The position numbers and the translations under genes were made by a program. A stretch of DNA of 9,924 bases from Christensenella sp964592155 (GTDB lineage: Bacteria; Bacillota; Clostridia; Christensenellales; Christensenellaceae), in NCBI GenBank assembly GCA_964592155.1, contig CAZQDA010000094.1:1-9924 (forward strand), given 5' to 3'. Below, piece after piece: positions 1 through 7,029 of this stretch; position 1 is the stretch's first letter, and the number at the start of each line of letters is the position of its first letter. A model generated the notes under the pieces. It made no database searches and was not told the origin of the DNA. It saw only the letters and a list, made by a program, of their open reading frames with translations.

Positions 1-28
1 AGAGCAGCCTACCGGCTGCTCTTTTCTT
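1..28. terminator. Perfect 9-bp hairpin with T-rich right flank
   Basis: Bases 1-9 (AGAGCAGCC) pair perfectly with 14-22 (GGCTGCTCT) around a TACC tetraloop, followed on the plus strand by TTTCTTT. Read on the plus strand this is a rho-independent terminator for a gene left of the window. It also sits 8 bases past the stop of the minus-strand operon and could end that operon if a T-run lies further left, beyond position 1. Which strand it serves cannot be decided here. Confidence 0.75.
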
Positions 29-30
29 TC

Positions 31-780
31 TTATTTGCAATTAATCTTCCACCACAGCTCCTGCAAAGGCGGAATGCGTCCGAGCATATCATCTTCAAGC
101 ATGCTCCAGATCACGCCCCGCACCGGCCGCGGATATTCGTGACGCGTTGCCAGCACCCTTGTAGGCGTTACGATATAATCGATCGCCGTATCAAACTCAC
201 GCACCTCTACATCCACATCCATAATCTGGCAATCATGCCCCACCGCAATGAGCAGCGAGTTTTCATCCACAATTTTCTCCGTGTAGAGCATTGCCCATTC
301 CAAATCAAAATAGCCATGCCCTTTTCCGAACCGGATTCCTCCCGGCGTAATTGCGCTTGCGCCGGTTACCAGAAGATCGATATGGCCGACTTCCTCTTTT
401 AGGGCCGCAAGCGTGCAATGCTTCCAAAACCGCTGCACGCCGTCAAGCGTTGAGGCCAGCTCTTCCTTCCCCTCCGGCACCATGCCCGGCTTAATCAGGA
501 AAAAGCCGCGGGAAATGCTGTAGTTTGTCATAACCATAGTCTTTTTATCCAGCAGGATACGCTCCCTCAAACACTCCAGATTGTTGTCCGGCGTCACAAA
601 AATCACGTTTGCATTTTTGTAGAAATCCTGTTCAACAAAAAGTTCCGCGCATTTGTCGCTTCCTTCATAATCCGTAATAAACTCCGCGAAGTTTAAGCTG
701 AACCGCGAATCCGGACGCGCGACTTTGCGCAGCTCCTCCCAGATCATCACGCGGGCTGTTTTTGCATCTAATTTGCTCAT
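31..780 (-). CDS. 5-formyltetrahydrofolate cyclo-ligase-like (MTHFS-domain) protein
   Basis: A 249-residue soluble protein of the 5-formyltetrahydrofolate cyclo-ligase superfamily. True members use ATP to convert 5-formyl-THF to 5,10-methenyl-THF in the cytoplasm, returning a storage folate to the one-carbon pool. The family's C-terminal phosphate/folate loop is recognisable at residues 147-159 as GGIRFGKGHGYFD, followed by the expected late segment (DYIVTPTRVL, about 201-210). In classical enzymes the loop reads close to RLGRGGGYYD, so here K replaces R, H replaces a Gly and F replaces a Tyr. The protein is longer than the usual ~180-200 residues and its N-terminal half (IWEELRK, then a FVTPDNN strand near 61-67) resembles the MTHFS-domain-containing (MTHFSD) branch. 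It may therefore be a paralogue with a shifted substrate. I chose the ATG at 780 because AGGAGAG sits just upstream, overlapping the previous gene's stop; the open frame reaching 858 would overlap that gene. It is the last gene of the symporter operon, and fhs lies just beyond the operon promoter. Confidence 0.8.
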   Translation of the reverse strand: MSKLDAKTARVMIWEELRKVARPDSRFSLNFAEFITDYEGSDKCAELFVEQDFYKNANVIFVTPDNNLECLRERILLDKKTMVMTNYSISRGFFLIKPGMVPEGKEELASTLDGVQRFWKHCTLAALKEEVGHIDLLVTGASAITPGGIRFGKGHGYFDLEWAMLYTEKIVDENSLLIAVGHDCQIMDVDVEVREFDTAIDYIVTPTRVLATRHEYPRPVRGVIWSMLEDDMLGRIPPLQELWWKINCK

Positions 781-790
781 TTCATCTCTC

Positions 791-913
791 CTATTTCCAG
801 AACGTTTTATTTTTGATGTCTTTGATAAAATAATAAATCTGGAACGCAAAGACGCCAATCAGCGAGAACAGGGACACATAAATTAAAATGGTAAAAAATA
901 ATTCACTATACAT
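791..913 (-). CDS. 40-residue single-span membrane protein, putative symporter small subunit
   Basis: A small gene of 40 codons plus stop, starting ATG at 913. It has a good ribosome binding site (GAGGGAA, 4 bases before the ATG) that lies inside the last codons of the symporter gene. Its start comes one base after the symporter stop, and its own TAG stop forms part of the Shine-Dalgarno of the next gene. This packing strongly argues that it is translated. The protein begins MYSELFFTIL, has one hydrophobic helix at about residues 5-30, and ends in a basic tail (KDIKNKTFWK), predicting an N-out/C-in single-pass membrane protein. Small single-span partners are known for secondary transporters: MetS with MetP in the NSS family is the best example, and small accessory proteins are annotated beside SSS-family symporters. 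By position I infer the same role here, stabilising or permitting activity of the symporter. No enzymatic motif is present. Confidence 0.8.
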   Translation of the reverse strand: MYSELFFTILIYVSLFSLIGVFAFQIYYFIKDIKNKTFWK

Positions 914-914
914 T

Positions 915-2351
915 TTATTCCCTCACATTCAATTCTTTGATATTTGTTTTCAACAATTCAAAATCAAACTCTTTTTTGCCTGCAAAATGGCCCACAATTG
1001 TGATGATGGTGGACACTGCAAGCGCGAGCGCGAAGCTGTAGAGTGATATCCCCATCAGGTAGAATGGCAGCCCGCAACAGATGCCCGCGATTGTCGCAAT
1101 CGCCGCCACCGACCCCGATACCCGTTTGGAATAAAGCCCTGTGATGGTTGGCACAACCGCGGCAGACGCAAGCAAATCCGCAAGCAGCAGCGTTTGCAGC
1201 ACAGACGGTTCAAACGACGCGATCACAAGCCCCAAAACGCCAATCACAACCGCGCCGATCCTGCCGACGCGCAGCATCCCTTTTTCGGTTATATTCTTCT
1301 TAATCGGACGGGCAATGTCAATTGAAATGATTGACGAGAAGCCGCTGAGCGCATCGCCGCCCGTCGATGACGCCGCCACTACAACCACGAGGCAGAAAAG
1401 CATGATCGCCCATTCCGGAAGCACGGCGCTGATCGCCATGCCCGACGCAATCGACGTATGCGGAACCTCCGCGCCGATTCCTTTTGCAAAAAGCCCGAGC
1501 GAAGCGGCCACAATCGTCATGGGAAACACCATAACTGCCGCGCTGATCAGTGATTTTTTGATTACCTTGTGATCTTTCGCGGTATAAATCCTTTGCCAGA
1601 GCGTTTGATTCAGAAGCTCTGCCGCGCATACGGCAATAATAATCATGATTGCAAATTCCATGCCGCCTTTGTCGAAAATTTCAAGGAAATTCGGCGATAC
1701 CGCTTCAATCGCTCCATACATCTTCGAAATTCCGCCCACATCGAAAATGCACATGAGCGCCGGAAAAAACAACAGCGGCGTTACGAGCAGGGATTGAAGC
1801 CCTGAGGTAAAAATCGCCGCGCTCACGCCTCCGAATGCCGCAAAATAGATTGTCGGTATGCCGACAACAATGATGCTGAGCAGCATCGGCACGCCCGCAA
1901 CATACTTGAACATAATCGCCGCGCCGATCATATTGGAAATAAACAGGATAAACATATAGATGATGGACACCGCAAGCGCCACCACATACATGAATTTCCC
2001 ATAGCGCGTATTGGTGAATTCACCAATGGTATGCCCCTGCGGAATCATTGTCTTAATCCGTTTGGAAATCGGTATGAAAATGATAAACGCAATGGAAATT
2101 GCCAGCGCATAGCCGATCATAGCGGTTGTGCCGCTCAGATACGCCATTTCGCCCGGCGAAAAGATAAGACCCGTCCCTACTGCGTAGGCGATAAAAGAAG
2201 CTGTCATGAAGCCTGTGGAGATGTTTCTTCCCGCTGTAAAATAGGCTTCCTCATGCTTCATTTTCTTTTTGGCAAAATGCGTTCCCGCAATTGCAATTGC
2301 CACGCCGATCGCAAGGGATAATACAATAAGAATGATTGCAAAGTTACTCAA
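915..2351 (-). CDS. Sodium:solute symporter (SSS family)
   Basis: A 478-residue polytopic membrane protein of the sodium:solute symporter family, which couples Na+ entry to uptake of a small organic solute. There are about 13 hydrophobic segments. Family landmarks include an AFGG turn at 172-175 (compare the 'GG' motif of PutP/PanF-like proteins), the conserved WQRIYTAKD loop at 252-260, and AASST at 326-330 followed by GGDALSGFSSI, which matches the TM8 Ser/Thr pair forming the Na2 sodium site. I place the start at TTG 2351: AAGGGGG lies 5 bases upstream and the hydrophobic first helix begins immediately (SNFAIILIV). The open frame extends 58 codons further to 2525, but that stretch is hydrophilic, contains the promoter and has no good Shine-Dalgarno. 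It is first in an operon with the 40-residue membrane protein and the cyclo-ligase-like gene. The folate-linked neighbours suggest a one-carbon donor or folate-pathway substrate, but residues do not reveal the solute. Confidence 0.88.
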   Translation of the reverse strand: MSNFAIILIVLSLAIGVAIAIAGTHFAKKKMKHEEAYFTAGRNISTGFMTASFIAYAVGTGLIFSPGEMAYLSGTTAMIGYALAISIAFIIFIPISKRIKTMIPQGHTIGEFTNTRYGKFMYVVALAVSIIYMFILFISNMIGAAIMFKYVAGVPMLLSIIVVGIPTIYFAAFGGVSAAIFTSGLQSLLVTPLLFFPALMCIFDVGGISKMYGAIEAVSPNFLEIFDKGGMEFAIMIIIAVCAAELLNQTLWQRIYTAKDHKVIKKSLISAAVMVFPMTIVAASLGLFAKGIGAEVPHTSIASGMAISAVLPEWAIMLFCLVVVVAASSTGGDALSGFSSIISIDIARPIKKNITEKGMLRVGRIGAVVIGVLGLVIASFEPSVLQTLLLADLLASAAVVPTITGLYSKRVSGSVAAIATIAGICCGLPFYLMGISLYSFALALAVSTIITIVGHFAGKKEFDFELLKTNIKELNVRE

Positions 2352-2462
2352 TACTTCCCCCTTTTCCGTCAAAAGCACACAAACAAAATGCCGGAAGTAA
2401 CACACCCCAGCCCCTTGAATGCCTCTGTTGACAATAAAAAATTGATTTTTTGCTGCACTTTT

Positions 2463-2491
2463 ATTATAATCGGAATCCGGTTTTCCCGCAA
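2463..2491 (-). promoter_or_regulatory. Sigma-70-type promoter of the symporter operon
   Basis: On the minus strand TTGCGG (2491-2486) is followed after exactly 17 bases by a perfect TATAAT (2468-2463). Transcription would start near 2456, giving a leader of about 105 bases before the TTG start at 2351. A start there also excludes the upstream in-frame extension of the symporter. I recognise no riboswitch fold in the leader. Confidence 0.65.
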
Positions 2492-2561
2492 CATCTTTTC
2501 TTGTATCCGATAAATTTTTCAACAAAAACGCAAAGCCCTGTGCATTTTATTTCGATGCCGG

Positions 2562-2590
2562 TTGACAAACCCCAAAAGTTGTATGAGAAT
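2562..2590 (+). promoter_or_regulatory. Sigma-70-type promoter of fhs
   Basis: A perfect TTGACA (2562-2567), a 17-base spacer and GAGAAT (2585-2590, four of six consensus bases). Initiation near 2597 leaves a short leader of about 43 bases before the fhs ATG, too short for a tetrahydrofolate riboswitch. It is back-to-back with the symporter promoter, about 70 bp between the two -35 boxes. Confidence 0.65.
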
Positions 2591-2639
2591 AGAGCTTGAT
2601 AGCACTGAAATATAGCGTTACAGATGAGGAGAATACACA

Positions 2640-4310
2640 ATGAACCATGATTTGGAGATTGCTAATTCTGTTGAAGCGCTTCCCATAGCGCAGATCGGAA
2701 AAAAACTTGATATACCCGAAGATGTACTGATTCCTTATGGTAAGGATATCGCAAAAATTCCGCTCGCCTATTCGGAGCAATTAAAAGAGAAAAAAGCAGG
2801 AAGGCTGATTCTCGTCACAGCCGTGAATCCCACGCCCGCGGGCGAGGGGAAAACAACCGTTTCCATCGGCCTTGCGGACGCATTTGCCAGAAAAGGTGAA
2901 AAGACCTGTCTTGCATTGCGCGAACCTTCCTTAGGACCCGTATTCGGCATCAAGGGCGGGGCAACCGGCGGCGGATATGCGCAGGTGATTCCCATGGAGG
3001 ATATTAACCTGCACTTTACCGGCGACATTTACGCGGTCACTACAGCAAACAATCTGCTGTGCGCCATGATCGACAACCATATTTATCAGGGAAACGAGCT
3101 CAAGATAGACGTGAAAAGAATCACATTCAAACGCTGCATGGATATGAATGACCGCGCGCTGCGCAACATCATATGCGGCCTTGGGGAACGCACGGACGGA
3201 ATCCCCCGTCAGGATGGCTTTGACATCGCGGCTGCGTCTGAAGTGATGGCAATCCTGTGCCTTTCGTCAGATCTTGACGATTTGCGGCGCAGGCTGGATG
3301 AAATCACCATCGGCTATAATACAAACGGCGAACCTGTATACGCGCGCGACCTTGGGGCGGGCGGCGCGATGTCCGTTATTTTAAAGGAAGCGATCAAACC
3401 AAATCTCGTACAGACGCTGGAGCACACGCCTGTGCTGATGCACGGCGGGCCTTTTGCGAACATCGCCCATGGGTGCAACAGCATCATCGCAACAAAGATG
3501 GCAATGCAGCTTGCTGATTACACCGTCACAGAGGCCGGATTCGGCGCGGACCTCGGTGCGGAAAAATTTCTGGATATCAAATGCCGCACCGCAGACGTCT
3601 GGCCGGACGCAGTCGTACTGGTTGCGACCATTCGCGCGCTCAAATACCACGGCGGGGTCAAAAAAGATGATTTGCAGCAGGAAAACGTGGAGGCAGTGCA
3701 AAAGGGTGTTGTGAATTTAAAGCGGCATCTTGCCAACTTAAGAGACGTTTACGGTGTGCCGGTCGTCGTGGCGATCAACCGGTTTGTGAGCGACAGCCCC
3801 TCTGAAATCGACTGCGTGAAGAAAAACGTGGAGTCCGAGGGCGCAAAAGCCGTGCTGTGCGACGTATGGGCAAAAGGCGGCGAGGGTGCGCTCGAGCTTG
3901 CGGACGCGGTTTCCGGAGCAATTCTTAAGCACTCTTCTCCCAGTCATCCCTATGATTATGCCGCACCGATTATCGACAAAATTGAAGGGATTGCCACAAA
4001 AATTTATCGCGCAAAACGCGTCGATATTTCAGGCGCAGCCCTGAAAAAAATCAACATGCTGGAAGAGCAGGGCTATTCCAATCTTCCGGTTTGCATTGCA
4101 AAGACGCAGTATTCCTTCTCGGATGATCCCCAAAAGCTGGGCGCTCCGGAGGGATTTATACTGGAGGTTCGGGATATCGCCCTAAGCTCCGGCGCAGGCT
4201 TTATCGTAGCGCTGTGCGGAACCATCATGCGCATGCCCGGTCTTCCCAAAAGGCCTGCGGCAATGAGCATTACGCTTGACGAAAATGGAAATACCGTCGG
4301 CCTGTTTTAG
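2640..4310 (+). CDS. fhs: Formate-tetrahydrofolate ligase
   Basis: Cytoplasmic ATP-dependent ligase that joins formate to tetrahydrofolate, making 10-formyl-THF for purine synthesis, formyl-Met-tRNA and, in acetogens, the methyl branch of the Wood-Ljungdahl pathway. The 556 residues match the usual bacterial length of about 555-560. The family P-loop is clear at residues 64-73 (PTPAGEGKTT), followed by EPSLGPVFGIKGGATGGG at 95-112 and the MEDINLHFTGDI segment at 119-130. GGPFANIAHGCNS in mid-protein is also characteristic. The ATG at 2640 has GAGGAGA about 7 bases upstream. Nothing appears truncated. It is transcribed alone from its own promoter and ends in a strong terminator. Divergence from an operon that includes a second folate-type gene (31-780) suggests the two units work on the same cofactor pool. 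Presence of fhs alone does not show acetogenesis, since many clostridia use it only anabolically. Confidence 0.97.
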   Translation: MNHDLEIANSVEALPIAQIGKKLDIPEDVLIPYGKDIAKIPLAYSEQLKEKKAGRLILVTAVNPTPAGEGKTTVSIGLADAFARKGEKTCLALREPSLGPVFGIKGGATGGGYAQVIPMEDINLHFTGDIYAVTTANNLLCAMIDNHIYQGNELKIDVKRITFKRCMDMNDRALRNIICGLGERTDGIPRQDGFDIAAASEVMAILCLSSDLDDLRRRLDEITIGYNTNGEPVYARDLGAGGAMSVILKEAIKPNLVQTLEHTPVLMHGGPFANIAHGCNSIIATKMAMQLADYTVTEAGFGADLGAEKFLDIKCRTADVWPDAVVLVATIRALKYHGGVKKDDLQQENVEAVQKGVVNLKRHLANLRDVYGVPVVVAINRFVSDSPSEIDCVKKNVESEGAKAVLCDVWAKGGEGALELADAVSGAILKHSSPSHPYDYAAPIIDKIEGIATKIYRAKRVDISGAALKKINMLEEQGYSNLPVCIAKTQYSFSDDPQKLGAPEGFILEVRDIALSSGAGFIVALCGTIMRMPGLPKRPAAMSITLDENGNTVGLF

Positions 4311-4320
4311 CGTAAAACAA

Positions 4321-4357
4321 AAGAGTGCCTGCCAGAGGATAGGAGGCACTCTTTTTT
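4321..4357. terminator. Bidirectional rho-independent terminator between fhs and the RpiR-type gene
   Basis: AAGAGTGCCT (4321-4330) pairs perfectly with AGGCACTCTT (4344-4353) across a 13-base loop, followed by a T-run to 4357. On the opposite strand the stem is followed by TTTTGTTTT (reverse complement of 4313-4321 and beyond), so the element can end both convergent transcripts. It begins 10 bases after the fhs stop and 5 bases past the stop of the minus-strand regulator. Confidence 0.92.
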
Positions 4358-4358
4358 G

Positions 4359-5132
4359 TTAATTGCTTTTTTCTGTCAGCCGCTTATACATCAGCGTCTC
4401 GATGACCGCAATCATGCCGCAGCGCGAGGTGATGTCGATTCCGTCAAATGAAATATCGTCCGCAAACACATAAAAATTCAGGTCGCTCATGTTTTGGATA
4501 ATATTATTATCCGCCCGCGTGATCGAGATAATGGTGGGGGTTGCCACCGTGACGATCTGCTCGATATATTTCGCAAGCGTCTGGTTGTTTCCGGAATAGG
4601 AAAGCACCATCAGCACATCATCGCGCTTGATGCGCTTCAGGATCGATTTGATTTCATAATCTTCCACCGGCGTTTCCGCATGATATCCAAGCACAGTCAA
4701 AATACGCCGCAAATATTGGGCGACATCCGCGCTCAGGCCCACGCCCAAAATATAAACGATGGGATATCTGTCCATGATATGGTTAAAAAGATCGATCTTA
4801 TCGCTGCTGATTACCTTAACCGCCTCGATGACATTCTTTAAGTAGTCTTCCTGATAATCCTTTTTGCTGATCACATTGGGAATCGCAATGTTCTTGGATG
4901 TCATTTCCGTCAGGCGGATCATCGCCGTAAATTCAGAATATCCTGAAAATCCAAGCTTTTTCACAAAACGGAAAAGCGTAGTCGTGGAAACAAAGCACGC
5001 CGACGCAAGGTCACGAATACTCATGTCCTTTACAATATGCATATTGCGCACAACATAATTAAAAATCTGCTTTTCCGTATTGGAAAGCAGCCCTATTCTG
5101 CTGCTGGTAAAGTCATAAAAGTCTTCCGCCAT
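4359..5132 (-). CDS. RpiR/MurR-family transcriptional regulator (HTH plus SIS domain)
   Basis: A 257-residue cytoplasmic DNA-binding regulator. Residues about 1-80 form the RpiR-type winged HTH, with the helix-turn-helix around 36-62 (DMSIRDLASAC then TTLFRFVKKLGFSGYSEF, the typical 'FC/R-KLG-GYSEF' signature). Residues about 110-250 are a SIS (sugar isomerase) domain with YILGVGLSADVAQYL at 127-141 and VLSYSGNNQTL at 176-186, the loops that hold a phosphorylated sugar in this family. RpiR-like proteins sense sugar phosphates or amino-sugar phosphates and repress or activate catabolic genes. I prefer the ATG at 5132 because GGAGG sits 7 bases upstream; an earlier in-frame start at 5174 has no such site. 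No sugar gene is adjacent, so its target is not obvious. It lies 71 bp after the ABC gene at 5204 with no terminator visible between them, so it may be read partly from that transcript. An inverted repeat at 5184-5212 could be its own operator. Confidence 0.9.
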   Translation of the reverse strand: MAEDFYDFTSSRIGLLSNTEKQIFNYVVRNMHIVKDMSIRDLASACFVSTTTLFRFVKKLGFSGYSEFTAMIRLTEMTSKNIAIPNVISKKDYQEDYLKNVIEAVKVISSDKIDLFNHIMDRYPIVYILGVGLSADVAQYLRRILTVLGYHAETPVEDYEIKSILKRIKRDDVLMVLSYSGNNQTLAKYIEQIVTVATPTIISITRADNNIIQNMSDLNFYVFADDISFDGIDITSRCGMIAVIETLMYKRLTEKSN

Positions 5133-5183
5133 TGTTTCGCCTCCGCCACAATACAAACTTTTATGTCGTTTCAAGTAGTCCTT

Positions 5184-5212
5184 TTTGCATTGAATTCTGT
5201 TTTTTATGCAAA
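5184..5212. repeat. 7-bp inverted repeat upstream of the RpiR-type gene
   Basis: TTTGCAT (5184-5190) and ATGCAAA (5206-5212) are perfect inverted copies separated by 15 bases, about 50 bases before the regulator's start and overlapping the last codons of the ABC gene. Perfect dyads of this size are common operators for RpiR-type dimers. It lacks the GC-rich stem and T-run of a terminator. It could also be chance in an AT-rich spacer. Confidence 0.35.
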
Positions 5213-7015
5213 CTGGCTGTTATAAAGCCCCGTATAAAAACCGTTTTGCGCCATGAGCTCGTCATGACTCCCCTGCTCGATGATATCCCCGTCTTTCATC
5301 ACGAGAATGATGTCCGCGTCTTTGATGGTAGACAGACGATGCGCGATCATAAAGCTCGTGCGCCCGTGCGTCAGCTTTTCCATCGCGTCCTGAATCAGCT
5401 TTTCCGTCCTGGTATCAACCGAGCTCGTCGCTTCATCCAGAATCAAAATTTGCGGATCGGCACAGAACGCGCGCGCAATGGTAAGAAGCTGTTTTTGTCC
5501 TTGCGAAATATTGCTCGCTTCTTCGTTGATTTCCATATCATATCCGCCCGGTAGCGTTCTGATAAAGCTGTCCACATTCGCCATTTCACACGCCGCAAGC
5601 ACTTCTTCATCCGTCGCCTGCGGTTTGCCGTAACGGATGTTGTCCCGGATGGTGCCCGAATACAGCCACGTCTCCTGCAGCACCATGCCAAACAAGCTGC
5701 GCAGGTTTTGGCGGGAAATATCCCTGATGTCGACTCCGTCCACCGCAATGCTTCCGCTGTTTAATTCATAAAAACGCATCAATAGATTGACAAGCGTCGT
5801 TTTACCCGCACCGGTCGGTCCGACAATTGCCACCTTCTGCCCCGGCTTCACGTGAAGATTCATATCAGAAATCAGAATCCTGTCCGGAACGTAACCAAAG
5901 CGCACATGCTCAAAGGTGATTTCCCCTTTCGTGTTCTCAATCACTTTCAGGTCTTTGCCTTCCGGCACCTGCTCCTGCTCGTCCAAAAGCTCGAACACAC
6001 GCTCCGCCGCCGCAATGGTCGACTGCATCAAATTCACTATGTTCGCGGTCTGCACAATCGGCTGCGTAAACTGCTGCATATACTGGATAAACGCCTGAAT
6101 CGCGCCCACCGTCAGCGTTCCGTTCGAAGTAAGAATCCCGCCGAGCACGCAGATGCCCACATATCCGAGATTGCCCACGAAGTTTGTCAGCGGCATGATG
6201 ATGCTCGACGCAAACTGCGAACGCCGCGCGTCTTCATACAGCGCGTCATTCATTTTGTCAAATTCTTCTTCCGTGCGCTGCTCTGTGTTGTAAAGCTTCA
6301 CAATATTGTGTCCGGAATACATTTCCTCCACATAGCTGTTCACCGACCCGAGCTTATTTTGCTGACCGATATAAAATTTCTGGGATTTCTTTACCACCAG
6401 CGACGATAAAAACAGCGCGACCGGCAGCACCAGAAGCGCGATCAGCGTCATTTGCCAGCTGATGGTAAACATCATCACCACAATGCCGATCACCGTGAAC
6501 ACCGCCGTGATCATCTGTGTCATTGTCTGCTGGATGGTCGTGCTGATCCGCTCGATATCGGTTGTGGTGCGCGACAGCACATCGCCATGCGTGTGCGTGT
6601 CAAAATAATTGAGCGGCAGACGCTGTATTTTATGATCCACAGCCTCCCGCAGGTCAAAAATTGTTCTTTGCGCGAGCTTTGCCGTCATGCGCTGCTGGAT
6701 ATACGTGAACAGCGCCGACAGTCCATACACCACCACAAGCGTTGCCAGAATCATCGACAGCCTCTTAAAATCGATATTGGCAGAGGAATTATTCCCCGCC
6801 GCCGTGCTTGCGACCCCCGCAAAGATGGTATTGGTCGCTTCTCCCAGCATTTTGGGACCGATAATCAGGAACAAGGTTCCCAGTGCCGCCAAAATCAGCA
6901 CCGCGTATAATTGCTTTTTATAAGGAGCAAAAAAACCAAGCAGGCGCTTTGTCGTGCCGCCGATATTTTTCGCTTTGTCATTTGAAACAGGTTGTTGTCC
7001 GCCTCCGACTTTCAC
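5204..7015 (-). CDS. ABC exporter half-transporter, catalytic-Glu subunit of a heterodimer
   Basis: A 603-residue type IV ABC exporter half: six membrane helices in the N-terminal ~340 residues and one nucleotide-binding domain at about 365-600. Motifs are a Walker A GPTGAGKTT at 399-407, Q-loop Gln447, a non-canonical signature ISQGQ at 503-507 (instead of LSGGQ), a Walker B ILILDE at 523-528 with the catalytic Glu528, and the switch His559 in MIAHRLST. With the partner encoded just upstream (7030-8742) it would form a heterodimeric exporter like TM287/288, LmrCD or BmrCD; this subunit corresponds to TM288. Such pumps expel hydrophobic drugs or lipids through the cell membrane, but the substrate is not readable. 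The start is GTG at 7015, with AGGGGG 9 bases before it; that Shine-Dalgarno overlaps the TAA of the upstream gene, so the two are translationally linked. A soluble Gly/Gln-rich leader of about 30 residues precedes the first helix, which is common in this subunit. Confidence 0.93.
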   Translation of the reverse strand: MKVGGGQQPVSNDKAKNIGGTTKRLLGFFAPYKKQLYAVLILAALGTLFLIIGPKMLGEATNTIFAGVASTAAGNNSSANIDFKRLSMILATLVVVYGLSALFTYIQQRMTAKLAQRTIFDLREAVDHKIQRLPLNYFDTHTHGDVLSRTTTDIERISTTIQQTMTQMITAVFTVIGIVVMMFTISWQMTLIALLVLPVALFLSSLVVKKSQKFYIGQQNKLGSVNSYVEEMYSGHNIVKLYNTEQRTEEEFDKMNDALYEDARRSQFASSIIMPLTNFVGNLGYVGICVLGGILTSNGTLTVGAIQAFIQYMQQFTQPIVQTANIVNLMQSTIAAAERVFELLDEQEQVPEGKDLKVIENTKGEITFEHVRFGYVPDRILISDMNLHVKPGQKVAIVGPTGAGKTTLVNLLMRFYELNSGSIAVDGVDIRDISRQNLRSLFGMVLQETWLYSGTIRDNIRYGKPQATDEEVLAACEMANVDSFIRTLPGGYDMEINEEASNISQGQKQLLTIARAFCADPQILILDEATSSVDTRTEKLIQDAMEKLTHGRTSFMIAHRLSTIKDADIILVMKDGDIIEQGSHDELMAQNGFYTGLYNSQFA

Positions 7016-7029
7016 TCTAAAACACCCCC

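Noticed and set aside
781..858. Upstream start of the cyclo-ligase-like gene at 858
   Set aside because: It would overlap the 40-residue gene out of frame and lacks the AGGAGAG site found before ATG 780.
2352..2525. N-terminal extension of the symporter by 58 codons from an ATG at 2525
   Set aside because: The extension is hydrophilic, contains the TATAAT promoter box and has no good Shine-Dalgarno, whereas TTG 2351 has AAGGGGG and leads straight into the first helix.
2591..2639. Tetrahydrofolate riboswitch before fhs
   Set aside because: The leader from the predicted promoter is only about 43 bases, and I see none of the conserved riboswitch core; the ~105-base symporter leader also shows no fold I recognise.
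2547..2780. Minus-strand 77-codon frame across the fhs promoter and start
   Set aside because: It covers the fhs promoter, ribosome binding site and first codons on the opposite strand and has no family resemblance.
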